Positions 43,434 through 52,389 of a stretch of 64,000 nt of DNA are shown one piece after another. Source of the DNA: CAWAVN01 sp963825075 (GTDB taxonomy: Bacteria; Planctomycetota; Planctomycetia; Planctomycetales; Planctomycetaceae). Under the pieces are notes generated by a model. That model saw nothing but the letters and a program-made list of their open reading frames with translations. It was not told where the DNA came from and did not search any database. The first letter of the stretch is position 1. Every line of letters starts with the position of its first letter. Both the position numbers and the translations under genes were made by a program. The stretch spans positions 1 to 64,000 of the forward strand of contig CAWGRX010000041.1 in NCBI GenBank assembly GCA_963825075.1. The letters are read 5' to 3'.

Positions 43434-44303
43434 ATGAAATCGATCCGGGGAAAACAGGCCCTCATCACGGGGGCCGCCTCGGGCATCGGCCGCGCTATGG
43501 CCGTTGCCTTGGCCCGCGAAGGGGCCGACCTGTTTTTGCTCGATGTGGATGAAGCCGGCCTTCGCGACGTCGTGGCGGAAGTCACGGCTCTCAAAGTCCG
43601 CGCCTTGGGCCGCCGTTGCGATCTGGCGAATCCGGACGAGATCACCGCCGCCGTTCGGGATGTCCTTGCGCGCTGGCGGTACGTGGATATTCTCATCAAC
43701 AACGCCGGCGTCGCGTATTACGGCCCGACCCATAAAATGACCGCCGAGCAATGGGATTGGCTACTGTCGATCAACCTCCACGCCCCGATCCAAATCACGC
43801 GGGAACTGTTGCCGGTGCTTCTGGACCGCCCCGAAGCGCACATCTTGAACGTGTGCAGCATCGCCGGGCTGGTGGCGGGCGGCCGGTTCGCGGCGTATCA
43901 CGTCAGCAAGTTCGGCCTCGTGGGATTCAGCGAAGCCCTCCGCGCGGAATACGGACGCAAGGGCATCGGCGTGACGGCCCTCTGTCCCGGACCGGTGCGG
44001 ACCAAGCTCTATCAATCCGCCCAGACCGGCAGCCAGACCAAACCCGCCCCCGAACCGCCCCGCTGGATCTGCACCACCGAAGACCGCGTCGCCCAAAAAG
44101 CGATCCAAGCCGTCCGCAAAAACCGCCGATTGGTGCTCTTGACCCCCTTGGCCCATGTCCTTTACCAGACCAAACGCTTCGCCCCCTGGTTCTTGGACCT
44201 TCTCAACCACACCGGCCGCAAAAAGAAAAAACTCGCCGGGGCCCTGGCATCCGCTCAACCGCCGACACCGGAAACCAAACCCCCGGGCAAACGAGCCGCT
44301 TGA
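43434..44303 (+). CDS. Short-chain dehydrogenase/reductase
   Basis: 289 aa. The nucleotide-binding motif TGAASGIG is at 12-19, NNAG follows in the usual place, then the catalytic Ser in NVCSIAG and Tyr155/Lys159 in YHVSK, all of the classical SDR type. RRCDLANPDEI marks the adenine-ring pocket. The C-terminal 60 residues form a basic extension (TGRKKKKLAGAL) beyond the usual 250-aa core, which may place it at a membrane. Substrate is unknown. GGGAG precedes the ATG. Transcription with the preceding lipoprotein is possible (72 bp gap). Confidence 0.92.
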   Translation: MKSIRGKQALITGAASGIGRAMAVALAREGADLFLLDVDEAGLRDVVAEVTALKVRALGRRCDLANPDEITAAVRDVLARWRYVDILINNAGVAYYGPTHKMTAEQWDWLLSINLHAPIQITRELLPVLLDRPEAHILNVCSIAGLVAGGRFAAYHVSKFGLVGFSEALRAEYGRKGIGVTALCPGPVRTKLYQSAQTGSQTKPAPEPPRWICTTEDRVAQKAIQAVRKNRRLVLLTPLAHVLYQTKRFAPWFLDLLNHTGRKKKKLAGALASAQPPTPETKPPGKRAA

Positions 44304-44703
44304 TTCTATGAGCGCAATTGTCAATGAGCATTGGGGAAGATCGCTGTAGTGGACCCCAAAAACTGGGCAGCTCAATAAGGTAGAATTTGCGGCAGCGGAG
44401 ATCGGCCCCATTCTTGCGTTTCTTGGTTTTGAGATGTGAGACGATCAATCCTCTGCGAACACAGTGCCCAGTACGCTCCCCAGCTTCAAGATGCGCTGGC
44501 CCACTTTGCTTTCTGCGAGCAATTTGTTTTTTGCAGGGCTCCCATACTCCTTAAAGCGGCCTTTATACGGCCACTGGAGGATTTCCCTTGCCAGGCGCCC
44601 TGCAATTTCCCTGGGCGGAACGCTCCAACTTCCGGTATCGAATTTCGTCCCTCAGAAGTATGTTGAAGGTTGAGAGGAACGGGGCATCCGGGAGAGGTAT
44701 TTC
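44304..44703. other. Intergenic gap before PEP carboxylase, with a possible IS3-type end
   Basis: 400 bp without a supported gene. At 44346-44390 the sequence GTAGTGGACCCCAAAAACTG, followed by GGCAGCTCAATAAGGTAGAA, looks like the terminal inverted repeat of IS3-family insertion sequences. No transposase frame follows. The rest (44391-44690) appears degenerate. Confidence 0.45.
44346..44390. mobile_element. Solitary IS3-family-like terminal repeat
   Basis: GTAGTGGACCCCAAAAACTGG resembles the TGTAGTGxxCCCCAxAAACTGGACA ends of IS3-family elements as I recall them. No matching opposite end or transposase was found, so it would be a relic. Confidence 0.4.
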
Positions 44704-47196
44704 ATGGACCAACAACTTCGCGAGGAAGTCCGCTTTATGACCACGCGGCTGGGGCAGATCGTTCGCGAATTGGCCGGCGAGGCCACGTTTGAAACCGTCG
44801 AACGCCTGCGAAAGCTGACGAAAACGATCCGCCAAAATCCCCAACCCCGCAAGATCGACGAAGTGAAACAGCGCGTCGCAGAATGCTCCCGGGAGGACGC
44901 CACACAAATCGCCCACGCCTTCAGTTTATTTTTCCAGTTGGTGAATCTGTGTGAAGAGCGGGCTCGCATCCGGCATTTGAAAAGATCGGCGGAACCAAAA
45001 CAGTCCCTCAAGCGGATTTTTCGGGAATTGAAGGCGGCCCGCGTACCGCCCGACAAACTGCAGGCAATCCTCGACTCGCTGGAAATTGAACTTGTCCTCA
45101 CCGCGCATCCGACGGAAGCCAAACGCGAAAGCGTGCTCTACCATCTCTGGCGGCTCCGCGACTGGCCTGAGGATCCCGATGAGATTTTGGAGACGCTCTG
45201 GCAGACAGAGGAAGTTCGCCTCCGCAAACCGGAACCCATTGATGAAGTCGATCACGTCCTCTCGTTTCTCGGCCGAACCATCTTTGAAGCCGTAGCCGAT
45301 TTTTACGCGCTCTTCGACTCCGAACTGGCGGAGCGGTTTCCGACGGTCCGTCGCCGGCGAGCGTTTCTGAGATTTGCGAGCTGGGTCGGCGGCGATCGGG
45401 ACGGCAATCCTTATGTCACCCCCGAAGTCAGCCGGCAGGCCATGGCTTGGCATCATGCCTGCGCGATGGACTTCTACCGGAAGGAAATCGGACATCTCTT
45501 CGCAGAATTGAGCCATGCGAACATAAATCAGAAACTCACAAACTCTTCGGCGGATGCGTGTACTGCGGATGCGAATCTGGGAATGCGAATGCCAGTGCGA
45601 TTGCGTGGAAAGTTTCAGTCGAATGAAGTTTTCCGAGGTCAACTGCAGCAAATCGGAGAGAAGTTACGCGACGGGTATTCCTCCGGTGACGAAATTCTCG
45701 CCGACTTGGAGCGGATTCGAGCGGGTCTCTTGGAACAAAACGCCCATCGCAGTGCCGGAGGAAGAATTTCCCGTTTGATTTCCCAAGCCCAGGTGTTCGG
45801 CTTGCATTTGATGGAACTCGATTTTCGCGATGAGAGCGGCCGTTTGCACGAGGACGAACCGGCGATCCGCGAACAATTTCAAACTCAATTCCGGCTGCAA
45901 AAAGATTATGGTTGTCGATCATCCGATCGTTACGTGCTCAGCATGACGCATAGTGCCGACGACGTGCGAAAGTTGCTGAGCATCGCACAGGAGACCGGGC
46001 TTTATGAAATCGATATCGTGCCGCTGTTCGAGACGATCGACGACCTCGACCGCTGCCCGATGTTGGTCCGCGAACTCTGGGACGATCGCGCTTACCGCAG
46101 CCATCTCAGAAATCGCGGCAACGTCCAGGAAATTATGCTGGGTTATTCGGATTCCAATAAAGACGGGGGCTACCTGGCGGCCAACTGGAACTTGTATCGC
46201 GCCGAATGCCGGCTCGCCCAACTGGCTGACGAGTTTGGAATCGGCCTCCGATATTTCCACGGGAAAGGCGGTTCGATAGACCGAGGGGGAGGGCAAAGCC
46301 ACGAAACTTTGCGAGCCCAACCGATGGCTGTGCATGGAGGCCGGATTCGCATTACTGAGCAGGGCGAGGTGATTTCCTTGAAGTATTCCAGTCCGGCGAT
46401 CGCTTTGCGAAACTTCGAGCAGTTAACCTCCGCCGTCATTGCCGCCGGCTGTCTTCCGTCGCCGGACGAGCAGTTTGTCGACCGCCATCCGCGCTGGGAG
46501 GAGGCCATAGAGCGGTTGGCCAGGGATTCTTACGAGTCCTACCGGCGGCTCGTTTACCAGACGCCGGCTTTCCTCGAATATTTCCGCCAGGCAACGCCCA
46601 TCGATCTCGTGGAGCAACTGAAGATCGGGTCCCGTCCAAGCCACCGGAAAACCGCCGGCAGCCTGGAGGATTTACGGGCCATCCCGTGGGTCTTTTCATG
46701 GACGCAGTCTCGGCATTTTATTTCCGCCTGGTACGGCATTGGTCATGCATTGAAGCATTTTGTTGATGAAGAACCGATGGGGCTAAAGCTCCTAAAGGAA
46801 ATGCAGGCGCAATGGCCGTTCTTTGCCTTGCTGTTGGCCAATGCGGAGATTTCCCTGGCCAAAACCGACATGCCCATAGCCCGGCAATATGCGGAACTGG
46901 TCAAATCCGACGAGGTGCGCGAGGAGGTTTTCGGGCAAATCGAGCGGGAGTACTGCCGCACTGTGGAGATGGTGCTAAAGGTAACCGGACAAAGGAAACT
47001 ACTCCAGCGGAACCCCGTGCTCGCCGAGTCGATCCAACTGCGAAATCCTTACGTCGATCCCCTCCATTACCTGCAGATTCAGTTTCTGAAGGATTGGCGT
47101 GATAGGTCTTCCGACTCGGAAGCGGATCCCGCCCTGGAACGCCTGCTCGCGCTCACGGCCCATGGAATCGCATTTGGAATGAAAAGCACAGGATAG
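44704..47196 (+). CDS. ppc: Phosphoenolpyruvate carboxylase
   Basis: 830 aa. Carboxylates PEP to oxaloacetate to refill the TCA cycle. Signatures: LTAHPTEAKRES with catalytic His135 (E. coli His138), WVGGDRDGNPYVTPEVS, EIMLGYSDSNKDGGYLAANW, and the glycine-rich loop FHGKGGSIDRGGGQSHE. Two features are divergent: the loop has Lys where E. coli PEPC has Arg581 (HGRGG) although the second Arg (DRGG) is kept, and the C-terminus ends GMKSTG rather than the usual GMRNTG. It is about 50 residues shorter than the E. coli enzyme. GGGAGAGG precedes the ATG. Assignment is secure; the activity level is uncertain because of the substitutions. Confidence 0.9.
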   Translation: MDQQLREEVRFMTTRLGQIVRELAGEATFETVERLRKLTKTIRQNPQPRKIDEVKQRVAECSREDATQIAHAFSLFFQLVNLCEERARIRHLKRSAEPKQSLKRIFRELKAARVPPDKLQAILDSLEIELVLTAHPTEAKRESVLYHLWRLRDWPEDPDEILETLWQTEEVRLRKPEPIDEVDHVLSFLGRTIFEAVADFYALFDSELAERFPTVRRRRAFLRFASWVGGDRDGNPYVTPEVSRQAMAWHHACAMDFYRKEIGHLFAELSHANINQKLTNSSADACTADANLGMRMPVRLRGKFQSNEVFRGQLQQIGEKLRDGYSSGDEILADLERIRAGLLEQNAHRSAGGRISRLISQAQVFGLHLMELDFRDESGRLHEDEPAIREQFQTQFRLQKDYGCRSSDRYVLSMTHSADDVRKLLSIAQETGLYEIDIVPLFETIDDLDRCPMLVRELWDDRAYRSHLRNRGNVQEIMLGYSDSNKDGGYLAANWNLYRAECRLAQLADEFGIGLRYFHGKGGSIDRGGGQSHETLRAQPMAVHGGRIRITEQGEVISLKYSSPAIALRNFEQLTSAVIAAGCLPSPDEQFVDRHPRWEEAIERLARDSYESYRRLVYQTPAFLEYFRQATPIDLVEQLKIGSRPSHRKTAGSLEDLRAIPWVFSWTQSRHFISAWYGIGHALKHFVDEEPMGLKLLKEMQAQWPFFALLLANAEISLAKTDMPIARQYAELVKSDEVREEVFGQIEREYCRTVEMVLKVTGQRKLLQRNPVLAESIQLRNPYVDPLHYLQIQFLKDWRDRSSDSEADPALERLLALTAHGIAFGMKSTG

Positions 47197-47248
47197 CCGA
47201 ACAGTCCAACCGAGGCCTTCTCAGGAAAAAACCAGCCCCAATTGAACC

Positions 47249-48541
47249 ATGAACACTTCAAAAAACAAAAGGCCGCGAGTCGTTGTCATCGGCGGTGGCT
47301 TTGCCGGTCTAAATGTTGTCAAGAAACTTAGGAATGCGCCAGTCGAAATTGTCCTTATAGATCGCCGCAACTACCATCTGTTCCAACCCCTACTTTATCA
47401 GGTCGCGACGGCGGAACTTGATCCGTCCAACATTGCGACGCCAATCCGCCAAATCTTGAAGAAACAGAAAAACGTGGAAGTCGCGCTGGGCGAAGTCACG
47501 GGAGTGGACTTCGAGCGGCAGCGCATTATGTTCGACGGGGGCGAAACACCTTACGACTATCTCGTGATTGCCACCGGAGTGCAGCCGGGGTATTTCGGCC
47601 ACGATGAGTTTCGCCCCCACGCGCCGGGTCTGAAGGATATCGACGACGCCCTCGAAATTCGCCGGCGGGTATTGCTGGCGTTCGAGGAAGCTGAATGGGA
47701 GGCGGACGACGAGGCACGCCGGGCCAAGTTGACCTTCGTCGTGGTCGGCGGCGGGCCTACCGGCATCGAATTGGCCGGTGCCATCAAGGACGTTGCCTCG
47801 GAGGTCCTGCCGACGCAGTTTCAACACATAAAACGGGAACACTCGCGTGTGATCCTGGTGCAGGGTGCCGATCGCCTCGTCCCGGCAATGCCTGCCGACC
47901 TGAGCGAGCGCGCTCAGAAAGTGTTGGAACGCATGGGCGTCGAAATCCGCCTCAACTCGCGCGTGACCGGCGTCGATACTTTGGGGGTCGTAATTGGTAC
48001 GGAGCGCGTCAAGGCCGCGAACGTCTTTTGGGCGGCGGGCGTGCAGGGCCAGAAGCTCGCTCAGCAGCTCAACGTTCCGCTCGATCACGGGGGCCGCCTC
48101 ATCGTCGGTCCCGATCTTGCGATTGCCGGCCGCGAAAACGTCTTTGTTATCGGGGATGCGGCCAGTGCAACCGACGCCAATACGAACAAGCCCGTACCCG
48201 GTTTGGCACAAGCGGCACTGCAGATGGGCAAATTCGTCGCCCAGATCATCGAGAATGAGCAGAATGGAAAATCGGCCGCCAAGCGCCCGGCGTTCGGCTA
48301 TCGCGACAAAGGGTCGATGGCGATGATCGGGCGCGGTAACGCCATCGCGGCGATCGGTCACACACACTTCGGCGGCCTTGCCGGTTGGCTGGTTTGGAAC
48401 TTCATCCACGTGATGTTTCTGATCGGCTTCGGCAACAAACTCGTCGTGATGGCGGATTGGCTTAAGAACCTCGTCTGGCGCCGGCGTCACTGCTGTTTGA
48501 TTACCGCGCATCCTCGCATGCACATCAAGAAACTGAAGTAA
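47249..48541 (+). CDS. ndh: Type II NADH dehydrogenase (NDH-2)
   Basis: 430 aa flavoprotein. The FAD site is VVVIGGGFAGLNVVKKL near the start, the NADH site FVVVGGGPTGIELAGAI in the middle, and ENVFVIGDAA holds the FAD ribityl motif. The C-terminal part has an amphipathic membrane-docking segment (GGLAGWLVWNFIHVMFLIGFGNKLVVMADWLKNLVWRR). NDH-2 moves electrons from NADH to quinone without proton pumping, at the inner face of the membrane. It begins 52 bp after ppc and may be co-transcribed. Confidence 0.92.
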   Translation: MNTSKNKRPRVVVIGGGFAGLNVVKKLRNAPVEIVLIDRRNYHLFQPLLYQVATAELDPSNIATPIRQILKKQKNVEVALGEVTGVDFERQRIMFDGGETPYDYLVIATGVQPGYFGHDEFRPHAPGLKDIDDALEIRRRVLLAFEEAEWEADDEARRAKLTFVVVGGGPTGIELAGAIKDVASEVLPTQFQHIKREHSRVILVQGADRLVPAMPADLSERAQKVLERMGVEIRLNSRVTGVDTLGVVIGTERVKAANVFWAAGVQGQKLAQQLNVPLDHGGRLIVGPDLAIAGRENVFVIGDAASATDANTNKPVPGLAQAALQMGKFVAQIIENEQNGKSAAKRPAFGYRDKGSMAMIGRGNAIAAIGHTHFGGLAGWLVWNFIHVMFLIGFGNKLVVMADWLKNLVWRRRHCCLITAHPRMHIKKLK

Positions 48542-48949
48542 CCTGGTTCCCGCCGCATCCAGAGGTTTAACCGAGCCTTGTCAAAGGTGGTAAATTCTGC
48601 GACGTTTGCCGCGCAAACGGAATTCTCGGACGAACCGCCGCCTGCTGGCGTTCTCGACGCCGGCGTCCCATTTCCAGGGTTCCTCTGACCCAGCACATCA
48701 AATCTCTCCAAAAATTGCACTCCAGACTCGTGAAGCCCCGTTTCACTCTTTCAACGGGCGGTGATGGGTGGTTCGCGCACTCCCGAAGTGGTATAAACAA
48801 ATCTTCCAATCTATCGGTTATGTGGCAGCGATGCCGCCGCATTGCGAAAGAAACAAAGAAGTTAGAAAGTATCAGCCACCACACTAATCCTCCTTCTCCA
48901 GCGCTTCGATTTTTGATGAAACCCGTTTGTTGCTCGTAGAAAGGATGCC
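48542..48949. other. 408-bp gap with no recognised feature
   Basis: No supported open frame and no repeat matching the other families. It contains the small palindrome GTTTGCCGCGCAAAC (48606-48620) and must hold the promoter of the histidine kinase. Confidence 0.5.
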
Positions 48950-51659
48950 ATGCACGCAACGAATTTGAAATCGGCTGTCGTCGGAGGGATTGTGCTGATC
49001 TTGGGCCTGTTGTTGGCTAATGCCGGTGTTTCCTATTGGACCACCATCCGTCTTGTCGAGGACGATCGCTTGGTCGCTCACACGCGGCAAGTTCTCGAAA
49101 CGCTGGATGCGGTGCGGGCCGCCATCACAGAGGCAGAAACCGGTCAACGCGGGTATCTGATTACCGATCAATCGAATTATTTGAGAACGTACGAAACCGC
49201 CAGAGCGGACGTCCGGTTGCAGCTTGCCAAAGTACGCGATTTGACGGCCGACAATCCCGAAGAGCAGGCCCGCGTCGCCAGGCTCGGGTCACTGATCGCC
49301 GACCGCCTGGAACGTCTGCAACGAAACGTAACGCTCAGGCGGGAAAAAGGATTTGAGGCTGTGCAACCGATCGTGGGCACTGACCAGGGGCAGCAGTTGA
49401 TGGATCAGATCCGCCAATCCATCGATGAGATGCATGAGGCGGAAGACCAATTGTTAGGCAGGCGTACCAGCCAATCGACACGGACCCAGTACTTGAAGAT
49501 TGCGACAAATGTTGTGGGAACGTCGCTCGGCATCGTCGCCCTGGGCTGGGCCTACTTTTTGTTCCAACGGAGGCTGGAGGAGCGTCGCAACGCGGAAATG
49601 CGGGCACGCGCCGAGGCGCGCCGGGACGCGGCCATCAGCGAACTTCGCCACCGCGCGATCTCCGAATCCAGCATCGAATCTTTAGGGAACAGAGCAGCCC
49701 GCCTCGTCGCGGATGTGCTCGACGTCCCCCTGACGAAAATCTTGGAATTGCTTCCCGGGGACCGCGAGTTCCTGTTGCGAGGGGGTGTGGGCTGCCACGA
49801 TGGGCTTGTGGGGCATGCCCGCATCAGTGCCGGCTTGGATTCCCAGGCTGGCTACACGCTCCATGCGAGCGAGCCCGTCGTCAAGGGAGATCTCACAACC
49901 CACGCGCCCGTGATCGTCGAGGATCTGCGAAACGAATCCAGATTTGCTTTGCCATCTTTGCTGTTCGACCACGGCGTCGTCAGCGGGATGAGCGTCATCA
50001 TTTACGATCAGCCGGATCATCCCTATGGAGTTTTGGGAGCCCACACGATCCGCCCTCGAGCGTTTAGCGAGGAGGAATCGTCGTTCCTTCAGGCGGTCGC
50101 GAACGTTCTGGCAAGCGCGATCCAGCGACGCCGAGCTGAGGAGGGGCTTCGCCAAAGCGAGGAGCGGTTTCGCGCGCTAGCCGATTCCATACCGGGATTC
50201 GTCTGGACGAGCCAACCCGACGGACGCTGTGATTACGTGAATCAGCAATGGTACGATTATACCGGGATGTCTTTCGAGGAGACGGAAGGATTTGGTTGGA
50301 CCTCGGCGATCAAGGAGGAGGACGTTAAACAATCCACCGTCCGCTGGATGAACGCAGTGGAGACGGGGGAACCGTTTGAATGCGAATTCCGCTTTCGAGA
50401 AAAGCAGGGAATGTATCGCTGGTTTCTGGGACTGCGCTCTGCCGCTTCGCGATGAACAGGACGAGATTGTCAAGTGGTTCGGGCACTGTATGGACATTGA
50501 CGACCACAAGCAGATGGAAGAATCGCTCAAGGATGCTGATCGCCGCAAAGACGAATTCCTGGCCATGCTGGCCCACGAGTTGCGAAATCCGCTGATGCCG
50601 ATCCGCAGCGGTTTGGACGTACTCTCCCTCGAACTCGGAAAGGACCACAAAGTTGTCAAGTTGATGCAGGAACAGGTGGAACACGTCGTTCGGTTGGTGG
50701 AAGACCTGTTGGATGTGTCCCGCATCACGCAGGGAAAGATTGATCTGCGAAAAGAGCCGGTCCAGCTTGCTGATCTCATCAAACGATCCGTTGAGACAAT
50801 TGCATCTGTGTTCGATAGGCGTCAGCAAGACCTTGTTCTCCGTGTGCCGGATCAAACGATTTGGCTAAATGCTGATGTTGTCCGAATCGTTCAAGTCATC
50901 GAAAATCTCCTCAACAATGCGTCGAAGTACACGGATGCCGGGGGCCGCATTGAACTCAGCGCCGAGCGTCAGGATGGTCAAGCCGTGATCAGCGTGCGGG
51001 ACACCGGCATCGGAATTGATCCGGAGTTATTGCCGAGAGTTTTCGATTTGTTCACGCAATCGTCTCGGTCGCTGGACCGTGCCCAAGGAGGGATGGGGAT
51101 TGGTTTAACGCTGGTCAAGCGGCTCGTCGAAATGCACGCAGGTTCGATCTCAGTGGAAAGCGATGGAGTCGGTTGTGGCAGCACCTTCACTGTGCGGTTC
51201 CCCGTCATCGAATGTGTCGTTCCAGCCGAGAAGCCCGTGGAACGACCTACTGTCGCCCAAAACCGGCGCGTGTTGGTTGTCGATGACAACGTCGGTGCTG
51301 CCTGGATGCTTTCCAGGTTACTGACAACACTCGGCGATCACCAGGTGGAGACCGTCCATGATGGCTCTTCCGCTTTGGCGAAGATTAAGGAAACTCACCC
51401 GGAGATCGTGCTGCTCGATATTGGACTGCCCGGCATGAACGGTTTTGAGGTCGCAAGGACGCTCCGAAAAGACCCTGCCTTTAATGATGTCCTGCTGGTC
51501 GCCTTGACCGGATACGGACAGGAAGAGGATCGCCAGCAGTCGAAGGCGGCGGGATTCGACGTGCATCTGGTCAAGCCGCCATCCGTCGAGCAGTTGAAAG
51601 AGATCCTGGGTTATCCAAAACTGCGAACGATCAACCAAAATCAACGCGACGCGATTTGA
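48950..51659 (+). CDS. Hybrid sensor histidine kinase (CHASE3-GAF-PAS-HisKA-HATPase-REC), frameshifted
   Basis: About 902 aa after repair. A first membrane helix (VVGGIVLILGLLLANAGVSYW), CHASE3 sensor (about 35-180: ITEAETGQRGYLITDQSNYL) and second helix (NVVGTSLGIVALGWAYFLF) lead into GAF (about 225-385) and PAS (about 400-505). Then HisKA (KDEFLAMLAHELRNPL; His codon at 50574), HATPase (ENLLNNASKYTDAGG, VRDTGIGIDPELLPRVFDLF) and a receiver (VLVVDDN; phosphoacceptor Asp codon at 51417 in LLDIGLPGMNG). The frame breaks at about 50431-50435: CTGGGACTGCGCTCTGCCG has one extra base for WFLGRALPLRDE, in the PAS C-terminus. It senses an extracytoplasmic signal; the ligand is unknown. Confidence 0.9.
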
Positions 51660-51929
51660 ATTTGGAAGATCGTTGGGTCAGTTGCGAACAGCAGGCCACA
51701 ATGCCGCCCAATTCCCCATTCGAGGCCGGAGTCGCCAAGACGATCTTTGCAAACCATGGCGTCACTCGCGGACATTGGGCAAACCTCACAAAACGGTGGA
51801 TGGATTGTCAATGCACAAGGGGGGTCGGTGGAGAAGGCCGGGAGGGGGGACCAGTTCAGCTTTTGTTTGGCAAATGGTGGGGTGAAAAACCTCAATAGGA
51901 GTTTTCGGGTTCATCCGGGAAATCGGGGG

Positions 51930-51970
51930 GTAGCGCCCTGCGGCTAATAAATGCGACAATTATTGATCGA
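51930..51970 (-). repeat. Dispersed repeat, inverted copy
   Basis: The reverse complement reads ATAATTGTCGCATTTATTAG, then CCGCAGGGCGCTAC, the purest match to the family seen at 10829, 17953 and 22086. Confidence 0.75.
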
Positions 51971-52162
51971 GCAATCCTAAGTCAAGGTTCCGTTTCGTGA
52001 TCCCATCGGACTGTTGGGATGGTTGTGAGATCGATTCCCAATTCTGTGAGGCGTTTTTTTGTGGTTCGTGTGTGGCTCTCTCGGGCTTGGGCGTTTCGGT
52101 GTTGATGGTATTGGATTTCATCACTCAGTAGTTCCGATTTTTCTCATTCTCTAAGTGAAGCC

Positions 52163-52353
52163 ATAGCAATAGGTTATGATCGTCATATTTTTGAGGCTGT
52201 TTTCATTGAACCGTCGCTGGCAGATCGTTTTCCTGGCAGACCATCGAACCTCTTGTTTTCCAGAGAAATGGTGCAGAGGGGCACTTCTTTCTGATAAGAC
52301 CTCAGCGAATGAAAGAGCCTGCGGAAAAACTGTAAACGTAACCTATTGCTGAT
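52163..52353. repeat. Inverted-repeat-bounded segment
   Basis: AGCAATAGGTTA at 52165-52176 and TAACCTATTGCT at 52339-52350 are exact complements (12 bp), with partial match on both sides. They bound about 160 bp of AT-rich sequence with no frame. It may be a small non-autonomous element. Confidence 0.45.
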
Positions 52354-52389
52354 ACAAGATTTACCTAACACGAGAAATCGGAGCTACTG

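Larger units (their letters stand above)
51660..52389. other. 730-bp AT-richer gap with repeats and no gene
   Basis: No convincing coding frame; short plus-strand frames at 51656-51947 lack any signature. It holds an inverted copy of the TTAGCCGCAGG repeat (51930-51970) and an inverted-repeat pair (TAGCAATAGGTTATG at 52164; CGTAACCTATTGCTG at 52337) enclosing about 160 bp. It is clearly AT-richer from 52000 onwards than the genes on either side. Confidence 0.5.

Noticed and set aside
51656..51947. Short plus-strand frames after the histidine kinase
   Set aside because: Three overlapping frames are open at once with no signature, which is typical of chance in GC-rich sequence.
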